NCBI RefSeq assembly: GCF_028473645.1
Contig: NZ_CP097269.1
Span: 4,048,001-4,112,000 of the forward strand
Source of the DNA: Acidovorax sp. GBBC 1281
GTDB lineage: Bacteria > Pseudomonadota > Gammaproteobacteria > Burkholderiales > Burkholderiaceae_C
DNA length: 64,000 nucleotides
Reading direction: 5' to 3'
The translations under genes were made by a program, and so were the position numbers. This document shows positions 36,101-43,593 of this stretch, piece by piece (position 1 is the first letter of the stretch; each line of letters starts with the position of its first letter). The notes beneath the pieces were generated by a model. That model searched no databases, had not been told where the DNA came from, and saw only the letters and a program-made list of their open reading frames with translations.

Positions 36101-38545
36101 CTGCAGCGCAGCGCCTTCCTGGGGCATCGTGCGGCCCACGCGCGGGGCGGCATTCTGCAGCGCCTTGGGCACCTTGGGCGGCTCGACGCCGTCCTGCCCG
36201 AGAAAGCTGCCCATCTTGGGCTTGGCCGACGACACCTTGCTCTGGAAAGGGTTCCAGACAGGCGATACCGTCGTGCTGGAGAAGCCGAATCCGTTTTTGA
36301 AAGCGCCTTCCTTGATGTCTTCGGTGACCTTCTTCAGCTTGGACAGTCCACTCTGGCGCCGCAGGTCCTGAACAGGGGTTGGCTCGACCGATGGTTCTGC
36401 GTTGGACGGTGTGCTGGAACCCTGGCTGTTGCGGACGCTGCTGCTTTCGCCGCCATCGTCCATGTCTTCGTCTCCGTCTTCGCTGATGGGAGCAAGCCTC
36501 GATGGTAAGGAAGGGGGGGTGAAAAAGACCTCGTCGTCTTCCTCATTCAATTCCGGTGCTTCGTGGGTGCCAGCGCCGGTAGGCAAACCGCTGACGGAAT
36601 CTTCCTGTGCTGCGGCTTTCAACAGCTCGCTCAAGGAATTTTTCTTGAGCGCTTCTTCTTGCCTGGCAGGTCGTTTCAAAGCTTCACCGCGGGATTCGCT
36701 GACAGCGGGTTTTGGTGCCGCCTGCGCGCTGGATGCGGAAGATTTAATCCCCACCGCTTTCTTGAGATTGCTGGCGATCTTTGCCTTCAACGATTTCCGG
36801 CGCTTGGGTTGCTCCGCGGCAGTACTGTCTTCACCGGCTGTCGGGGTGCCTTGGTTCAGGGCTTCAGCCTTCAAGTCCTTCAGAGTCTTGGCGGTGACCG
36901 GATCGCCATCGACTTGGGTGACGTGCGCTTCCATGAACTGCTTGGTCAACACGTTCTGTTCGAACTCGCGCACCTGCTTACGCGATGCCACGAACACGCG
37001 GTCGTAGGTGCCGTTGAGCACGTCGTGCTTGGCTTTGGCGCTCATGCCCTGGAACAGGCCTTCGTCGTACATCTTCTTGGTGGCTTCCCAGGTGCCGGTT
37101 TCCCTGGGTGCCAGCGTGTCGGAGCCGAAGCAGATGCGCTCGCTGTGCTTCTCGATGAAGCCGCGCCAGGCGGTGAGCGACTGGTCGTCCTTGCCGATCT
37201 GCTTGGCCACTTCGCTCCACGAGATGTCCAGGTTCAGGTTGGGGCAGTCCGCCAGCAGCTTCTCCAGCGCGTCCAGATGGCCCTCGCCCTGCTGCACGAA
37301 ACGGCCCAGGCCGCCGCCGTGCGCCCAGACGATCTTGGTGTCCTTCACCCGCGGATCGCTGAACATCTTGCGCAGGCCCTCCAGGTTGGCCGGCAGGCGC
37401 GCTTCGGAGGCCTTGCCCTTGCCCTTGCCCTTGCCCTTGCTGTTGAAATCTTCGATCTGATCGTGCAGGTTGTCGATGTCGCAGTGCAGCACCACGGGCG
37501 TGCCGATGACCCCGGCCACTTCCATCAGCTTCGTGAGCGGCTCCATGCGCGGGGTCTGGGTGCTGGCCTGCAACCGGCCACCCGCGAACATGTCTTCCAC
37601 CAATTCCTTGTGAACCGTGATTTCACCGATGCCGGTGAAGGTGCCCTTGGTCTTGTACAACTCGTGCAGCAGGCGGTCGCTCACGCGCGGGTCGCCCAGG
37701 TGCAGGCCGGTGATCATGGGGTCCAGGCGGCTGCGCTGTGCCTGGCTCATGCCGGAATTCTTGATGGCCGTGGCCAGATCGGTATTGACGGCCGTGTCCA
37801 CGTACAGGAGGGACTCATCGACGATCTCCTTGATCAGGCCCGGGTCCTTGCGGAAGTCGTCGATGTCCAGCTTGGGACGGCTGGCCAGTTCTTCGCTGGT
37901 GCGGCCGGCGAGCACGCGGTCTTCGATCTTCTTGGGCACGTAATAGAACTCGAGCGGGCCGCAATGGTGCGCGTGTTCGCCGCCGCCGATCTGTTCGGAG
38001 ATTTCGTGGGGGTTGAGGGCCGTGGTCGCGCCATCGTCACCCGGCAGCTTGGCTTGCAGCAGCGACGTGGGGATGGGCATCAGCGTGGTGTTGCGCACGC
38101 CGATGTCGTCCATCATCTTCAGCAACTGCTGCGGGTTCAGGCCGCGCTGCACGTAGTTGGTGGGATGCATGTGGCTGTCGCTGTGCGCTTCCAGGCCGCT
38201 CGACATGGCGAAGGCCGGCACATCGAAGTGATTGCCCGTGGTGATGGGCTCACCCGTTTTCGCGTTATGCAGCACGGCTGCGCTGTGGCGCTTGGCGACC
38301 AGCGAGTCGGGGCGCATGCTGCCATCGCTGAAACTCTGAGGCGGTACGACGGTGGCGCTTTTGCCAGCGGACGGGACGGAAGAAGTTTTCCCCCTGCCCA
38401 TCATGGATCGCAACCCGTCGAAGACGCCGTGAGAACTCAGTTTTGAAGACGATGATTTCTTAGGCAGCGGAGCACCGTCTTTCTGGGTACCAGACGGTGG
38501 GATGCGCGAAGTGGATGCAGAAAACTTTTTGACGGTGTTCATCAT
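33131..38545 (-). CDS. Giant candidate type III effector with amidohydrolase-like N-terminal domain
   Basis: An 1804-residue protein. Residues 1-95 are Ser/Thr/Lys-rich and disordered, as in type III secretion signals. Residues ~110-540 resemble a metal-dependent TIM-barrel amidohydrolase: HSDSHMHP (His125, His127), GEITVHKE (His312), VVLHCDID (His354), IVWAHGGG (His409) and CFGSDTLAP (Asp476). A Lys/Ser/Glu-rich low-complexity region follows (~570-760), then ~1000 residues with no family I recognise, including Gly-rich beta-like stretches (ASFGFRLGQEEAASFSAF). A perfect PIP box lies 78 bp upstream. G+C is lower than in the core genes. No membrane anchor or Sec signal is seen. The effector role is inferred from the PIP box and N-terminus. 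Confidence 0.75.
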   Translation of the reverse strand: MMNTVKKFSASTSRIPPSGTQKDGAPLPKKSSSSKLSSHGVFDGLRSMMGRGKTSSVPSAGKSATVVPPQSFSDGSMRPDSLVAKRHSAAVLHNAKTGEPITTGNHFDVPAFAMSSGLEAHSDSHMHPTNYVQRGLNPQQLLKMMDDIGVRNTTLMPIPTSLLQAKLPGDDGATTALNPHEISEQIGGGEHAHHCGPLEFYYVPKKIEDRVLAGRTSEELASRPKLDIDDFRKDPGLIKEIVDESLLYVDTAVNTDLATAIKNSGMSQAQRSRLDPMITGLHLGDPRVSDRLLHELYKTKGTFTGIGEITVHKELVEDMFAGGRLQASTQTPRMEPLTKLMEVAGVIGTPVVLHCDIDNLHDQIEDFNSKGKGKGKGKASEARLPANLEGLRKMFSDPRVKDTKIVWAHGGGLGRFVQQGEGHLDALEKLLADCPNLNLDISWSEVAKQIGKDDQSLTAWRGFIEKHSERICFGSDTLAPRETGTWEATKKMYDEGLFQGMSAKAKHDVLNGTYDRVFVASRKQVREFEQNVLTKQFMEAHVTQVDGDPVTAKTLKDLKAEALNQGTPTAGEDSTAAEQPKRRKSLKAKIASNLKKAVGIKSSASSAQAAPKPAVSESRGEALKRPARQEEALKKNSLSELLKAAAQEDSVSGLPTGAGTHEAPELNEEDDEVFFTPPSLPSRLAPISEDGDEDMDDGGESSSVRNSQGSSTPSNAEPSVEPTPVQDLRRQSGLSKLKKVTEDIKEGAFKNGFGFSSTTVSPVWNPFQSKVSSAKPKMGSFLGQDGVEPPKVPKALQNAAPRVGRTMPQEGAALQRLKKESTINGAITSHFDGPANRKAALLASVMQLKEATGMSAGETTVLVKALARHNKDTAQAERILQALPQVRLVGDLLTPRPAGEITADVQLAWKFAAEIESLKGGKGLDLLSKVTAKPDGAADGAPALAAAQRGPMRAYLRAAAEVARAAGRNAPALDPSSMFAHGKLGDAVRATPNGWPGRAGAPIAHGSSLTLAEKALLAVRDELDPAITEIHGCRFAVQMARGGMVTDKARNPDGTKSEFQKVESRASKTMGMHLNRAMASRTGFQRIADTLRYGTLHQGKSPFYGYDAIVSSRGKNMGFELSHIGGIHEGRAMKDMVDVLESTLKARGGAGGAGLPTAQNAVDGQALLDDAGGGGTLLRNMVRSEILQRAKTEALLLPRLARGDNLSESAIAQVRTAVLAAIQLPESSSGESAVADQVQELLTAALTEQNVPLTPARLLAWAGDAGGPTDPESVQEMRTSRHEDGEPDWKSFSTAFDRLVNKDVRVPANTPIKGKNRAETAEILASMIRGEELGSGFSLANAGNTQGTTRNVTEVISGVLSGATMSVRADLGGGRTRIVSFESGVSTDRSSLRMSVSTVRRNQEGAGASFGFRLGQEEAASFSAFIGGDVGHSFELLEQEGAVFGFPRHKTGGVGGDRDLAQQKARLIKLLIGVPDEAGPYQAPGNPEDKTSLVKRAYQEFGDAISIGAFEVRQKDHRFTGSSSAGAGATIGSLRVGLPQAGVAGETRLGTLEYKDTSGTLKVIRESESKAFKATATGALAALSGLIEGATSPTPAPGEVAADAVTSMTSLAVANIGSMSTDFFRDGETRTTTRILYDDQELPTSFATQTLATSKDFVQNLAADVENFAEDKAKKFFPARHSADRDQAVQTEKKILGEFAGHLRQHRDMTGTSQLYWEWGPSHVDASNLLEADRELSEKLGDKEGAKHAKRDIDTIHKDPGYREARFLINANEQSASDVRGVNGMMGVRHDVRTSANVRSLNFT
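37405..37442 (-). repeat. In-frame hexanucleotide tandem repeat in the effector gene
   Basis: On the plus strand CTTGCC is repeated about five times, encoding alternating Gly-Lys (KGKGKGKGK, residues ~370-379). Unit number changes would add or remove two residues without a frameshift. It sits between the VVLHCDID and WAHGGG metal blocks. Confidence 0.8.
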
Positions 38546-38623
38546 ATCTTTCAGTAATTAGTAAAGATGGGTTTTAAACCCTGATTAATTCTTGATCGCC
38601 ACCGACAGCTCCATGCTTTCCAC

Positions 38624-38648
38624 GCGAAACAAGCGCCAGAAAAGCGAA
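38624..38648 (-). promoter_or_regulatory. Perfect plant-inducible promoter (PIP) box, HrpX/HrpB-type
   Basis: On the minus strand TTCGC-N15-TTCGC, exactly the consensus bound by HrpX (Xanthomonas, Acidovorax) or HrpB (Ralstonia). It ends 78 bp before the effector ATG at 38545 and points toward it. I did not find an unambiguous YANNNT -10 box at the canonical 30-32 bp. Confidence 0.85.
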
Positions 38649-38701
38649 ATTCATTTCGTTTTCATAACATTGCCCATTAACATTTTCAATTGGACCAATA
38701 A

Positions 38702-38740
38702 AAAAAGCCGGCCCCTGCATTGCAGACACCGGCTTTTCTT
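38702..38740 (-). terminator. Rho-independent terminator after the cupin gene
   Basis: AAAAGCCGG and CCGGCTTTT pair across a 17-nt loop; read on the minus strand the stem ends in GGCTTTTTT. It lies 65 bp after the cupin stop and separates that gene from the effector promoter. It would also act on plus-strand transcripts. Confidence 0.75.
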
Positions 38741-38804
38741 ACCTCTTGCGGATTCAGATCAATCTGACATTTACTTCATCTATTAAAAATTAAATGATGA
38801 AAAT

Positions 38805-39272
38805 CTATTTCTGTGGTTCAAATTCATCATTTTCAGACACCATGGGAATATAGACCCGCACCCAGGCCTTATCGTTGGAAACCATTTTCCAACTGTGCCC
38901 TTCTCCCTCGGTATCTTCGGCCAGCAAAACCGTTCCGGGCGCCAAACGGAACGTGGAGCCGTCGCCCACCCGGAATTCCAGCTCACCCTGCAGCGGAATC
39001 ACGTACTGCCGGCGGGGGGCCGGATGGGTGTTTTGCTCCCACGCTTCCACCGACTGGCTCAGCCAGAACTGCTGGCTTTGGATCTTGTGCAGCGCCGGCA
39101 CGGTCCCGCGCATGAACGCAGCCTTGTGGTCAGGCGTGTTGTAGAGCTTGATGGCAGGAACGCGCGGTGCCTCGTCGGCAGCCCCGGCAAATGCCGATGC
39201 ACCGGCCAACAAAAATGCAGCCGTCAGCGCACTGCGCGCCACCGAAGCACGCCGATGAATCAACGAATTCAT
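38805..39272 (-). CDS. Secreted cupin-domain protein
   Basis: Protein of 155 residues with a signal peptide (SALTAAFLLAGASAFAGA) and one cupin barrel. RQYVIPLQGELEFRVGDGST is a cupin motif 1 variant, and RLAPGTVLLAEDTEGEGHSW gives the second strand pair with its conserved GEGH. It is probably periplasmic. Ligand and reaction are unknown; similar small cupins bind metals or small acids. Start 39272 gives the signal peptide directly. It is upstream of, but separated by a terminator from, the effector gene, and has no PIP box that I can see. Confidence 0.75.
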   Translation of the reverse strand: MNSLIHRRASVARSALTAAFLLAGASAFAGAADEAPRVPAIKLYNTPDHKAAFMRGTVPALHKIQSQQFWLSQSVEAWEQNTHPAPRRQYVIPLQGELEFRVGDGSTFRLAPGTVLLAEDTEGEGHSWKMVSNDKAWVRVYIPMVSENDEFEPQK

Positions 39273-39435
39273 GAATCTCTCACTGTCTTGACAACGCTGA
39301 ACCAGGATCGCCCACGCCAAGGCGGGTGCTTGACCCGCCGCCCAGCGCACGCACCATGAAAAACGGCCAGCCCTGCGCAGCGTGCACGCGGGATCGGCCG
39401 TGGCCCCATGGCCTGAAGGCCATGGGTGGAAAGGC

Positions 39436-40014
39436 TTACTGCTTGACGGCTTCGATCTGCGCCACGATGCGCACGTTCTTGGGGAAGCCGTACTGCACGC
39501 CGTAGTCGGCGCCGAACTGGGTGCGGTCGATGGTGGTCTCGAAGTCGCCGCCGCACACTTCGCGCTTGAGCATGGGGCTTTGGTAGCAGGCGAACTGGTT
39601 GGCCTTGAAGGTGGCGGGCTGGGTCTTGCCCTTGATGGTCAGCTCGCCCGCCACGGACACCAGCTTGTCGCCGTCGAACGTGAACTTGTCGCCCACGAAC
39701 TTGGCCGTGGGGTATTTGGCGGCGTCGAAAATGTCCGGACCTTGCAGGTGCTTGTCGAACGGTGCAGTGCCGGTGTTGATCGAGGTGATGTCGATGGTCA
39801 ACTCCACCTTGCCAGTCTTGGCAGCCTTGTCCAGTTGCACGGTGCCTTCCTTCTTGTCGAAGCGGCCGCGGTTCACGCTGGCGCCGAAGTGGCTGATCTC
39901 GAACGTGGCGAAGGTGTGGGTCGGGTCCACGGCATACGTGGCGGTCTGGGCCTGCACGGCGCCGGCGGCCAGGGTTGCAGCCACGGCGGCGAGGGCGAAG
40001 AGGGATTTGCGCAT
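39436..40014 (-). CDS. YceI family periplasmic protein (first copy)
   Basis: Lipocalin-like protein of 192 residues. It has a signal peptide (KSLFALAAVAATLAAGAVQA) and the mature YceI opening ATYAVDPTHTFATFEISHFG. VELTIDITSINTG and the AAKYPTAKFVGDKF block are typical, and DFETTIDRTQFGADYGVQYG lies near the C-terminus. YceI proteins bind long isoprenoids such as octaprenyl chains in the periplasm. It follows a second yceI gene (77 bp) and a cytochrome b561 gene on the same strand, a recurrent YceI-b561 association with quinone or redox stress. Confidence 0.93.
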   Translation of the reverse strand: MRKSLFALAAVAATLAAGAVQAQTATYAVDPTHTFATFEISHFGASVNRGRFDKKEGTVQLDKAAKTGKVELTIDITSINTGTAPFDKHLQGPDIFDAAKYPTAKFVGDKFTFDGDKLVSVAGELTIKGKTQPATFKANQFACYQSPMLKREVCGGDFETTIDRTQFGADYGVQYGFPKNVRIVAQIEAVKQ

Positions 40015-40091
40015 GTCGATATCTCCGGGTTGAAAAAACAGAAACGGGAACAAGAAACAAGAAACGGGGTTCAGCGGACGAAAGCCAAGGC

Positions 40092-40667
40092 TCAGAGCTT
40101 GCCCACGCCGGTCAGCGCGAGCTTGAACTTGACCTGCACGTCGTCGGCCACCATGGACGTATCGGCCCACTCGTTCTCGCCGATCTTGAAGGCCAGGCGC
40201 TTGATGGCGAAGGCACCGGTGGCCGTGGTGGTCGCGCCGCTCTGGGCCAGCGTGACGGGCACGGTGACGTCCTGCGTGGCGCCCTTGATGCTGAGCTTGC
40301 CGGCCACTTCGTACTTGCCGGCGCCCACGGCCTTGATGGTGGTGGACTGGAACGTGGCCTGCGGGAACTTGGGCACGTTGAACCACGTGGCCTTGGGCAG
40401 TTCGGCGTCGGACTCCTTCACGCCCAGGGTGGCGCTGCCGGTATCGACGGTGAAGGCGATCTTGCTGGTGGCCAGCTGGGCCGGATCGAACGCGACCTGG
40501 GCATCAAACTTTTTGAACTTGCCTTCCACCGGCACGCCCATCTGCTTGCTCACGAAGGTGATCTCGCTTTGCTCGGGCACGAGCTTTTGCTGGGCGAATG
40601 CCGGTGCGGCCGCCAGCAACGTGGTGGATGCCAGCGCGAGGCCAGCCAGCGTCATCGAATATTTCAT
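40092..40667 (-). CDS. YceI family periplasmic protein (second copy)
   Basis: Protein of 191 residues with a signal peptide (LAGLALASTTLLAAAPAFA), then QQKLVPEQSEITFVSKQMGVPVEGKFKKF and the block ATWFNVPKFPQATFQSTTIK. It is only distantly similar to the neighbouring copy, so this is not a recent duplication. TLAQSGATTTATGAFAIKRL and GENEWADTSMVADDVQVKF match the subgroup that travels with cytochrome b561. It starts 98 bp after the b561 stop. Confidence 0.92.
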   Translation of the reverse strand: MKYSMTLAGLALASTTLLAAAPAFAQQKLVPEQSEITFVSKQMGVPVEGKFKKFDAQVAFDPAQLATSKIAFTVDTGSATLGVKESDAELPKATWFNVPKFPQATFQSTTIKAVGAGKYEVAGKLSIKGATQDVTVPVTLAQSGATTTATGAFAIKRLAFKIGENEWADTSMVADDVQVKFKLALTGVGKL

Positions 40668-40765
40668 GGACAGGACTCCGTCAGTCAACAACAAACCAAA
40701 AATTCAGGAGGAACCGGCCGGAAGGCCGGAAACCCCGGCGCCTGCACGGCCAGCGAAACGATCGA

Positions 40766-41329
40766 TCAGCCCCGGCCCGGCAGCATGCGCGACAGCAGGC
40801 CGTCGCGGTCGATGACCTGGTGCTTGACCACGGCCGCCACGTGCACCACGACCAGCGCCGCCAGGGCATAGGCGGTGATTTCATGCCAGGGCTTGATGGC
40901 CTCGGCCAGCTCGGGGCTCACGGACACGAAGCTGGGCAGCGGCAGCACGCCGAGGAACACGATGGGAAAGCCGGCCGCCGAGCTGTAGGCCCAGCCGACC
41001 AGCGGCACGATGAAAAAGAGCGCGTACATCAGGTGGTGCGTGCCGTGGTGCGCGATGTGCTGCCAGCGGGGCATGGCCGCCTGCACGGCCGGCGGTAGCG
41101 CGGGGGGGCGGTGCGTGAGGCGCCAGATCAGTCGCAGGGTGGACAGCGCCAGGATCGTCACGCCGGCCCACTTGTGCCAGTTGTAGAGCTTCAAGCGCTG
41201 GGGCGAGAACGGCAGGCCCGTCATGTACAACCCCACCGCGAAGATGCCGATGAGCGCCAGACCGAGGATCCAGTGCAGGGCGATGGCCGTGGCCCCGTAG
41301 CGGGACGATCGTGGCAGAGGAGGCGTCAT
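40766..41329 (-). CDS. Cytochrome b561
   Basis: Di-haem inner-membrane protein of 187 residues with four hydrophobic helices. Candidate haem ligands are His in IALHWILG, KLYNWHKWAG, HHGTHHLMYALFF and PWHEITAYALAALVVVHVAA. The family transfers electrons between quinol and periplasmic acceptors such as superoxide. It heads the b561-yceI-yceI set, probably one transcript. Start 41329 (MTPPLPRSS) gives the standard ARYGATAIALHW-type N-terminus (RYGATAIALHW here). Confidence 0.93.
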   Translation of the reverse strand: MTPPLPRSSRYGATAIALHWILGLALIGIFAVGLYMTGLPFSPQRLKLYNWHKWAGVTILALSTLRLIWRLTHRPPALPPAVQAAMPRWQHIAHHGTHHLMYALFFIVPLVGWAYSSAAGFPIVFLGVLPLPSFVSVSPELAEAIKPWHEITAYALAALVVVHVAAVVKHQVIDRDGLLSRMLPGRG

Positions 41330-41799
41330 GGGCGGTGATCTGGGTTTCGTGGGGTGGAATGCTGCGACGCAACACTCAGGCATGGCGCAGTGTAGATAGC
41401 CTTTTGTGCGCCAAGTTTCAATGGAATTGACGCAATGATTCAAAAAATGTGAATGCTCAACCCGCCTGGGCCGCAGCGCTGAAGGCGCCCGCAAGGAGCG
41501 GCGAGGACAGCACCGGCTCGCAGCCGAGCCCGAAGACTACCCTCCCCCGCGCCATCGGCCAAGCCCTCCACGAGGGGCCGCCATGGCGGCCCGCCGACCC
41601 GACTGCACTTCGTTAGGGCGAGCGCAAGAAAGCGAGAAGCGCGCACACAGCGCGAACCCTTCAACAAAAAAATAGCCGCCGACGCCGGGACCTCCAGCGC
41701 GGGCAGCAATCGAAGGATGGGCTTTCCGGCGACGGATCGCCGAAAAGCCCTGTTGGAGGAAGGCTCCAAAGGCCGCTCCTTTCAGGCGCCAGGGCTTCT
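41330..41799. other. Gene-free stretch between cytochrome b561 and the biotin carboxylase gene
   Basis: 470 bp. The part nearest 41330 should hold the promoter of the b561 operon; the rest, GC-rich with an AAAAAAA run near 41670, shows no convincing ORF, RNA or repeat. A minus-strand open frame at 41440-41769 lacks any recognisable protein feature. Confidence 0.5.
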
Positions 41800-43542
41800 T
41801 CAGTCCTGGATGCGCGCGATGGCCGTGCCGGCCGCGTGGTAGCTGCCGGCCGCCGCGCTCAGGGCGATCTTGCCCGCGCGGTGCGCGGTGACCTGCATCT
41901 CCATCTTCATGGCTTCCATCACGGCGATCACGTCGCCCTTGGCCACGGTGTCGCCTTCGGCCACTTTCCAGGTCTGCAGCGTGCCGGCGATGGGGGCGCC
42001 GACGGCATTAGGGTCCTGCTCCGCCTTTTCGCTGCCGCCCGCGCCCGGTGCAACCGGGGCGCCGCCCGGCACGGACTGCAGGCCGCGCAGCAGCTCGGGC
42101 GGCAGGCCCAGGGAGACACGGCGCCCGTCAATCTCCATCGCGGTGCGGATCAGGGTGGTGTCGGCCACGGGCTCGGCGCGCAGGGCGGCGGCCAGGTCGG
42201 GGGCGAAGTCGGTCTCGATCCAGCGGGTGTGGACCTTGAAGCCGTCGCCGCCCACGAAATCCGGGTGGCCGATGACCGCGCGGTGGAACGGCAGCACCGA
42301 GGCCACGCCTTCGATCTTGAACTCGCGCAGCGCGCGCTGTGCGCGGGCGATCGCCTGCTCGCGCGTGGCGCCCGAGACGATGAGCTTGGCCATCAGCGAG
42401 TCGAACGTGCCCGGCACCGTGGAGCCGGACTGCACGCCGCTGTCCACCCGCACACCGGGGCCGGACGGCGCGGAGAACGAGACGACCGGGCCGGGCGTGG
42501 GCAGGAAGCCCCGGCCCACGTCCTCGGCGTTGATGCGGAACTCGATGGAATGGCCCAGCGGGCGCGGCGTTTCGGTGACGGCCAGTGGGTGGCCGTCGGC
42601 GATGCGCAACTGCTCCACCACCAGGTCGATGCCCGTGGTCTGCTCGGTCACGGGGTGCTCCACCTGCAGGCGCGTGTTCACTTCGAGGAACGAGATGGCG
42701 CCGCTGCCGCTGAGCAAAAACTCCACCGTGCCCGCGCTGGCGTAGCCCGCCTCTGCGCAGATGTCGTGCGCGGCCTGGTGGATGCGCGCGCGCTGGTCGT
42801 CGGAGAGGAAAGGCGCGGGCGCCTCTTCCACCAGCTTTTGGTTGCGCCGCTGCAGCGAGCAGTCGCGCGTGCCCAGCACCAGCACGTTGCCGTGGGTGTC
42901 GGCCAGCACTTGCGCTTCGATGTGGCGGGGACGGTCGAGGAACTGCTCGACGAAGCACTCGCCGCGCCCGAAGGCGGTGACGGCCTCGCGCACGGCGGAG
43001 TCGTACAGCTCGGCCACCTCATCCATGCGCCAGGCGACCTTCATGCCCCGGCCGCCGCCGCCGAACGCGGCCTTGATGATGATGGGCAGGCCGTGCTGCC
43101 CGGCGAAGGCGATGACCTCGCTGGCGTCCTTGACGGGCTCGGAGGTGCCGGCCACCAGCGGCGCGCCGACCTTGAGCGCGATCTTGCGGGCCTCGACCTT
43201 GTCTCCCAGGCGCGCGATGGCCTCGGGCGAGGGGCCGATCCAGGTCAGGCCCGCGTCGATCACGGCCTGCGCGAAGGCGGCGCTTTCCGACAGGAAGCCG
43301 TAGCCCGGGTGCACCGCGTCGGCGCCGCTGCGTTGGGCCACGGCCAGCAGCTTTTCGATGTTCAGGTAGGTGTCGGCCGGCCGGTCGCCGTCCAGGCCGT
43401 AGGCCTCGCCCGCCATGCGGGCGTGCACGGCGTCGATGTCGGCGTTGGCATAGACGGCCACGGAGGCCACGCCGTAGTCGGCGCAGGCGCGGGCGATGCG
43501 GACGGCGATCTCGCCACGGTTGGCAATGAGGACTTTTTTCAT
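41800..43542 (-). CDS. Biotin carboxylase / biotin carboxyl carrier fusion of the 5-oxoproline cluster
   Basis: Cytoplasmic protein of 580 residues. Biotin carboxylase occupies ~1-445 ([23 protein letters not shown]-grasp glycine loop [29 protein letters not shown]). A C-terminal biotinyl domain follows with [10 protein letters not shown], where Lys546 is the biotinylation site. It would carboxylate biotin with ATP and bicarbonate. It lies 51 bp downstream of pxpBC and is the last gene of the cluster, a frequent neighbour of PxpABC. Whether it takes part in the 5-oxoprolinase reaction or acts as a separate carboxylase is not settled. Confidence 0.9.
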   Translation of the reverse strand: MKKVLIANRGEIAVRIARACADYGVASVAVYANADIDAVHARMAGEAYGLDGDRPADTYLNIEKLLAVAQRSGADAVHPGYGFLSESAAFAQAVIDAGLTWIGPSPEAIARLGDKVEARKIALKVGAPLVAGTSEPVKDASEVIAFAGQHGLPIIIKAAFGGGGRGMKVAWRMDEVAELYDSAVREAVTAFGRGECFVEQFLDRPRHIEAQVLADTHGNVLVLGTRDCSLQRRNQKLVEEAPAPFLSDDQRARIHQAAHDICAEAGYASAGTVEFLLSGSGAISFLEVNTRLQVEHPVTEQTTGIDLVVEQLRIADGHPLAVTETPRPLGHSIEFRINAEDVGRGFLPTPGPVVSFSAPSGPGVRVDSGVQSGSTVPGTFDSLMAKLIVSGATREQAIARAQRALREFKIEGVASVLPFHRAVIGHPDFVGGDGFKVHTRWIETDFAPDLAAALRAEPVADTTLIRTAMEIDGRRVSLGLPPELLRGLQSVPGGAPVAPGAGGSEKAEQDPNAVGAPIAGTLQTWKVAEGDTVAKGDVIAVMEAMKMEMQVTAHRAGKIALSAAAGSYHAAGTAIARIQD

Positions 43543-43593
43543 GTCAGGGGCTCGGTAATCGGTGTTCGGTAAGGGGGTGCTCGTTCAGGCCCG

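Noticed and set aside
33131..38545. Assignment of the giant effector to the AvrE/HopR or AWR (RipA) families
   Set aside because: Size fits AvrE and an AWR tripeptide occurs, but the N-terminal amidohydrolase-like motifs and lack of other signatures make either family unsupported.
41440..41769. Minus-strand ORF of 109 codons between cytochrome b561 and the biotin carboxylase gene
   Set aside because: No domain, biased composition and no RBS; treated as intergenic.
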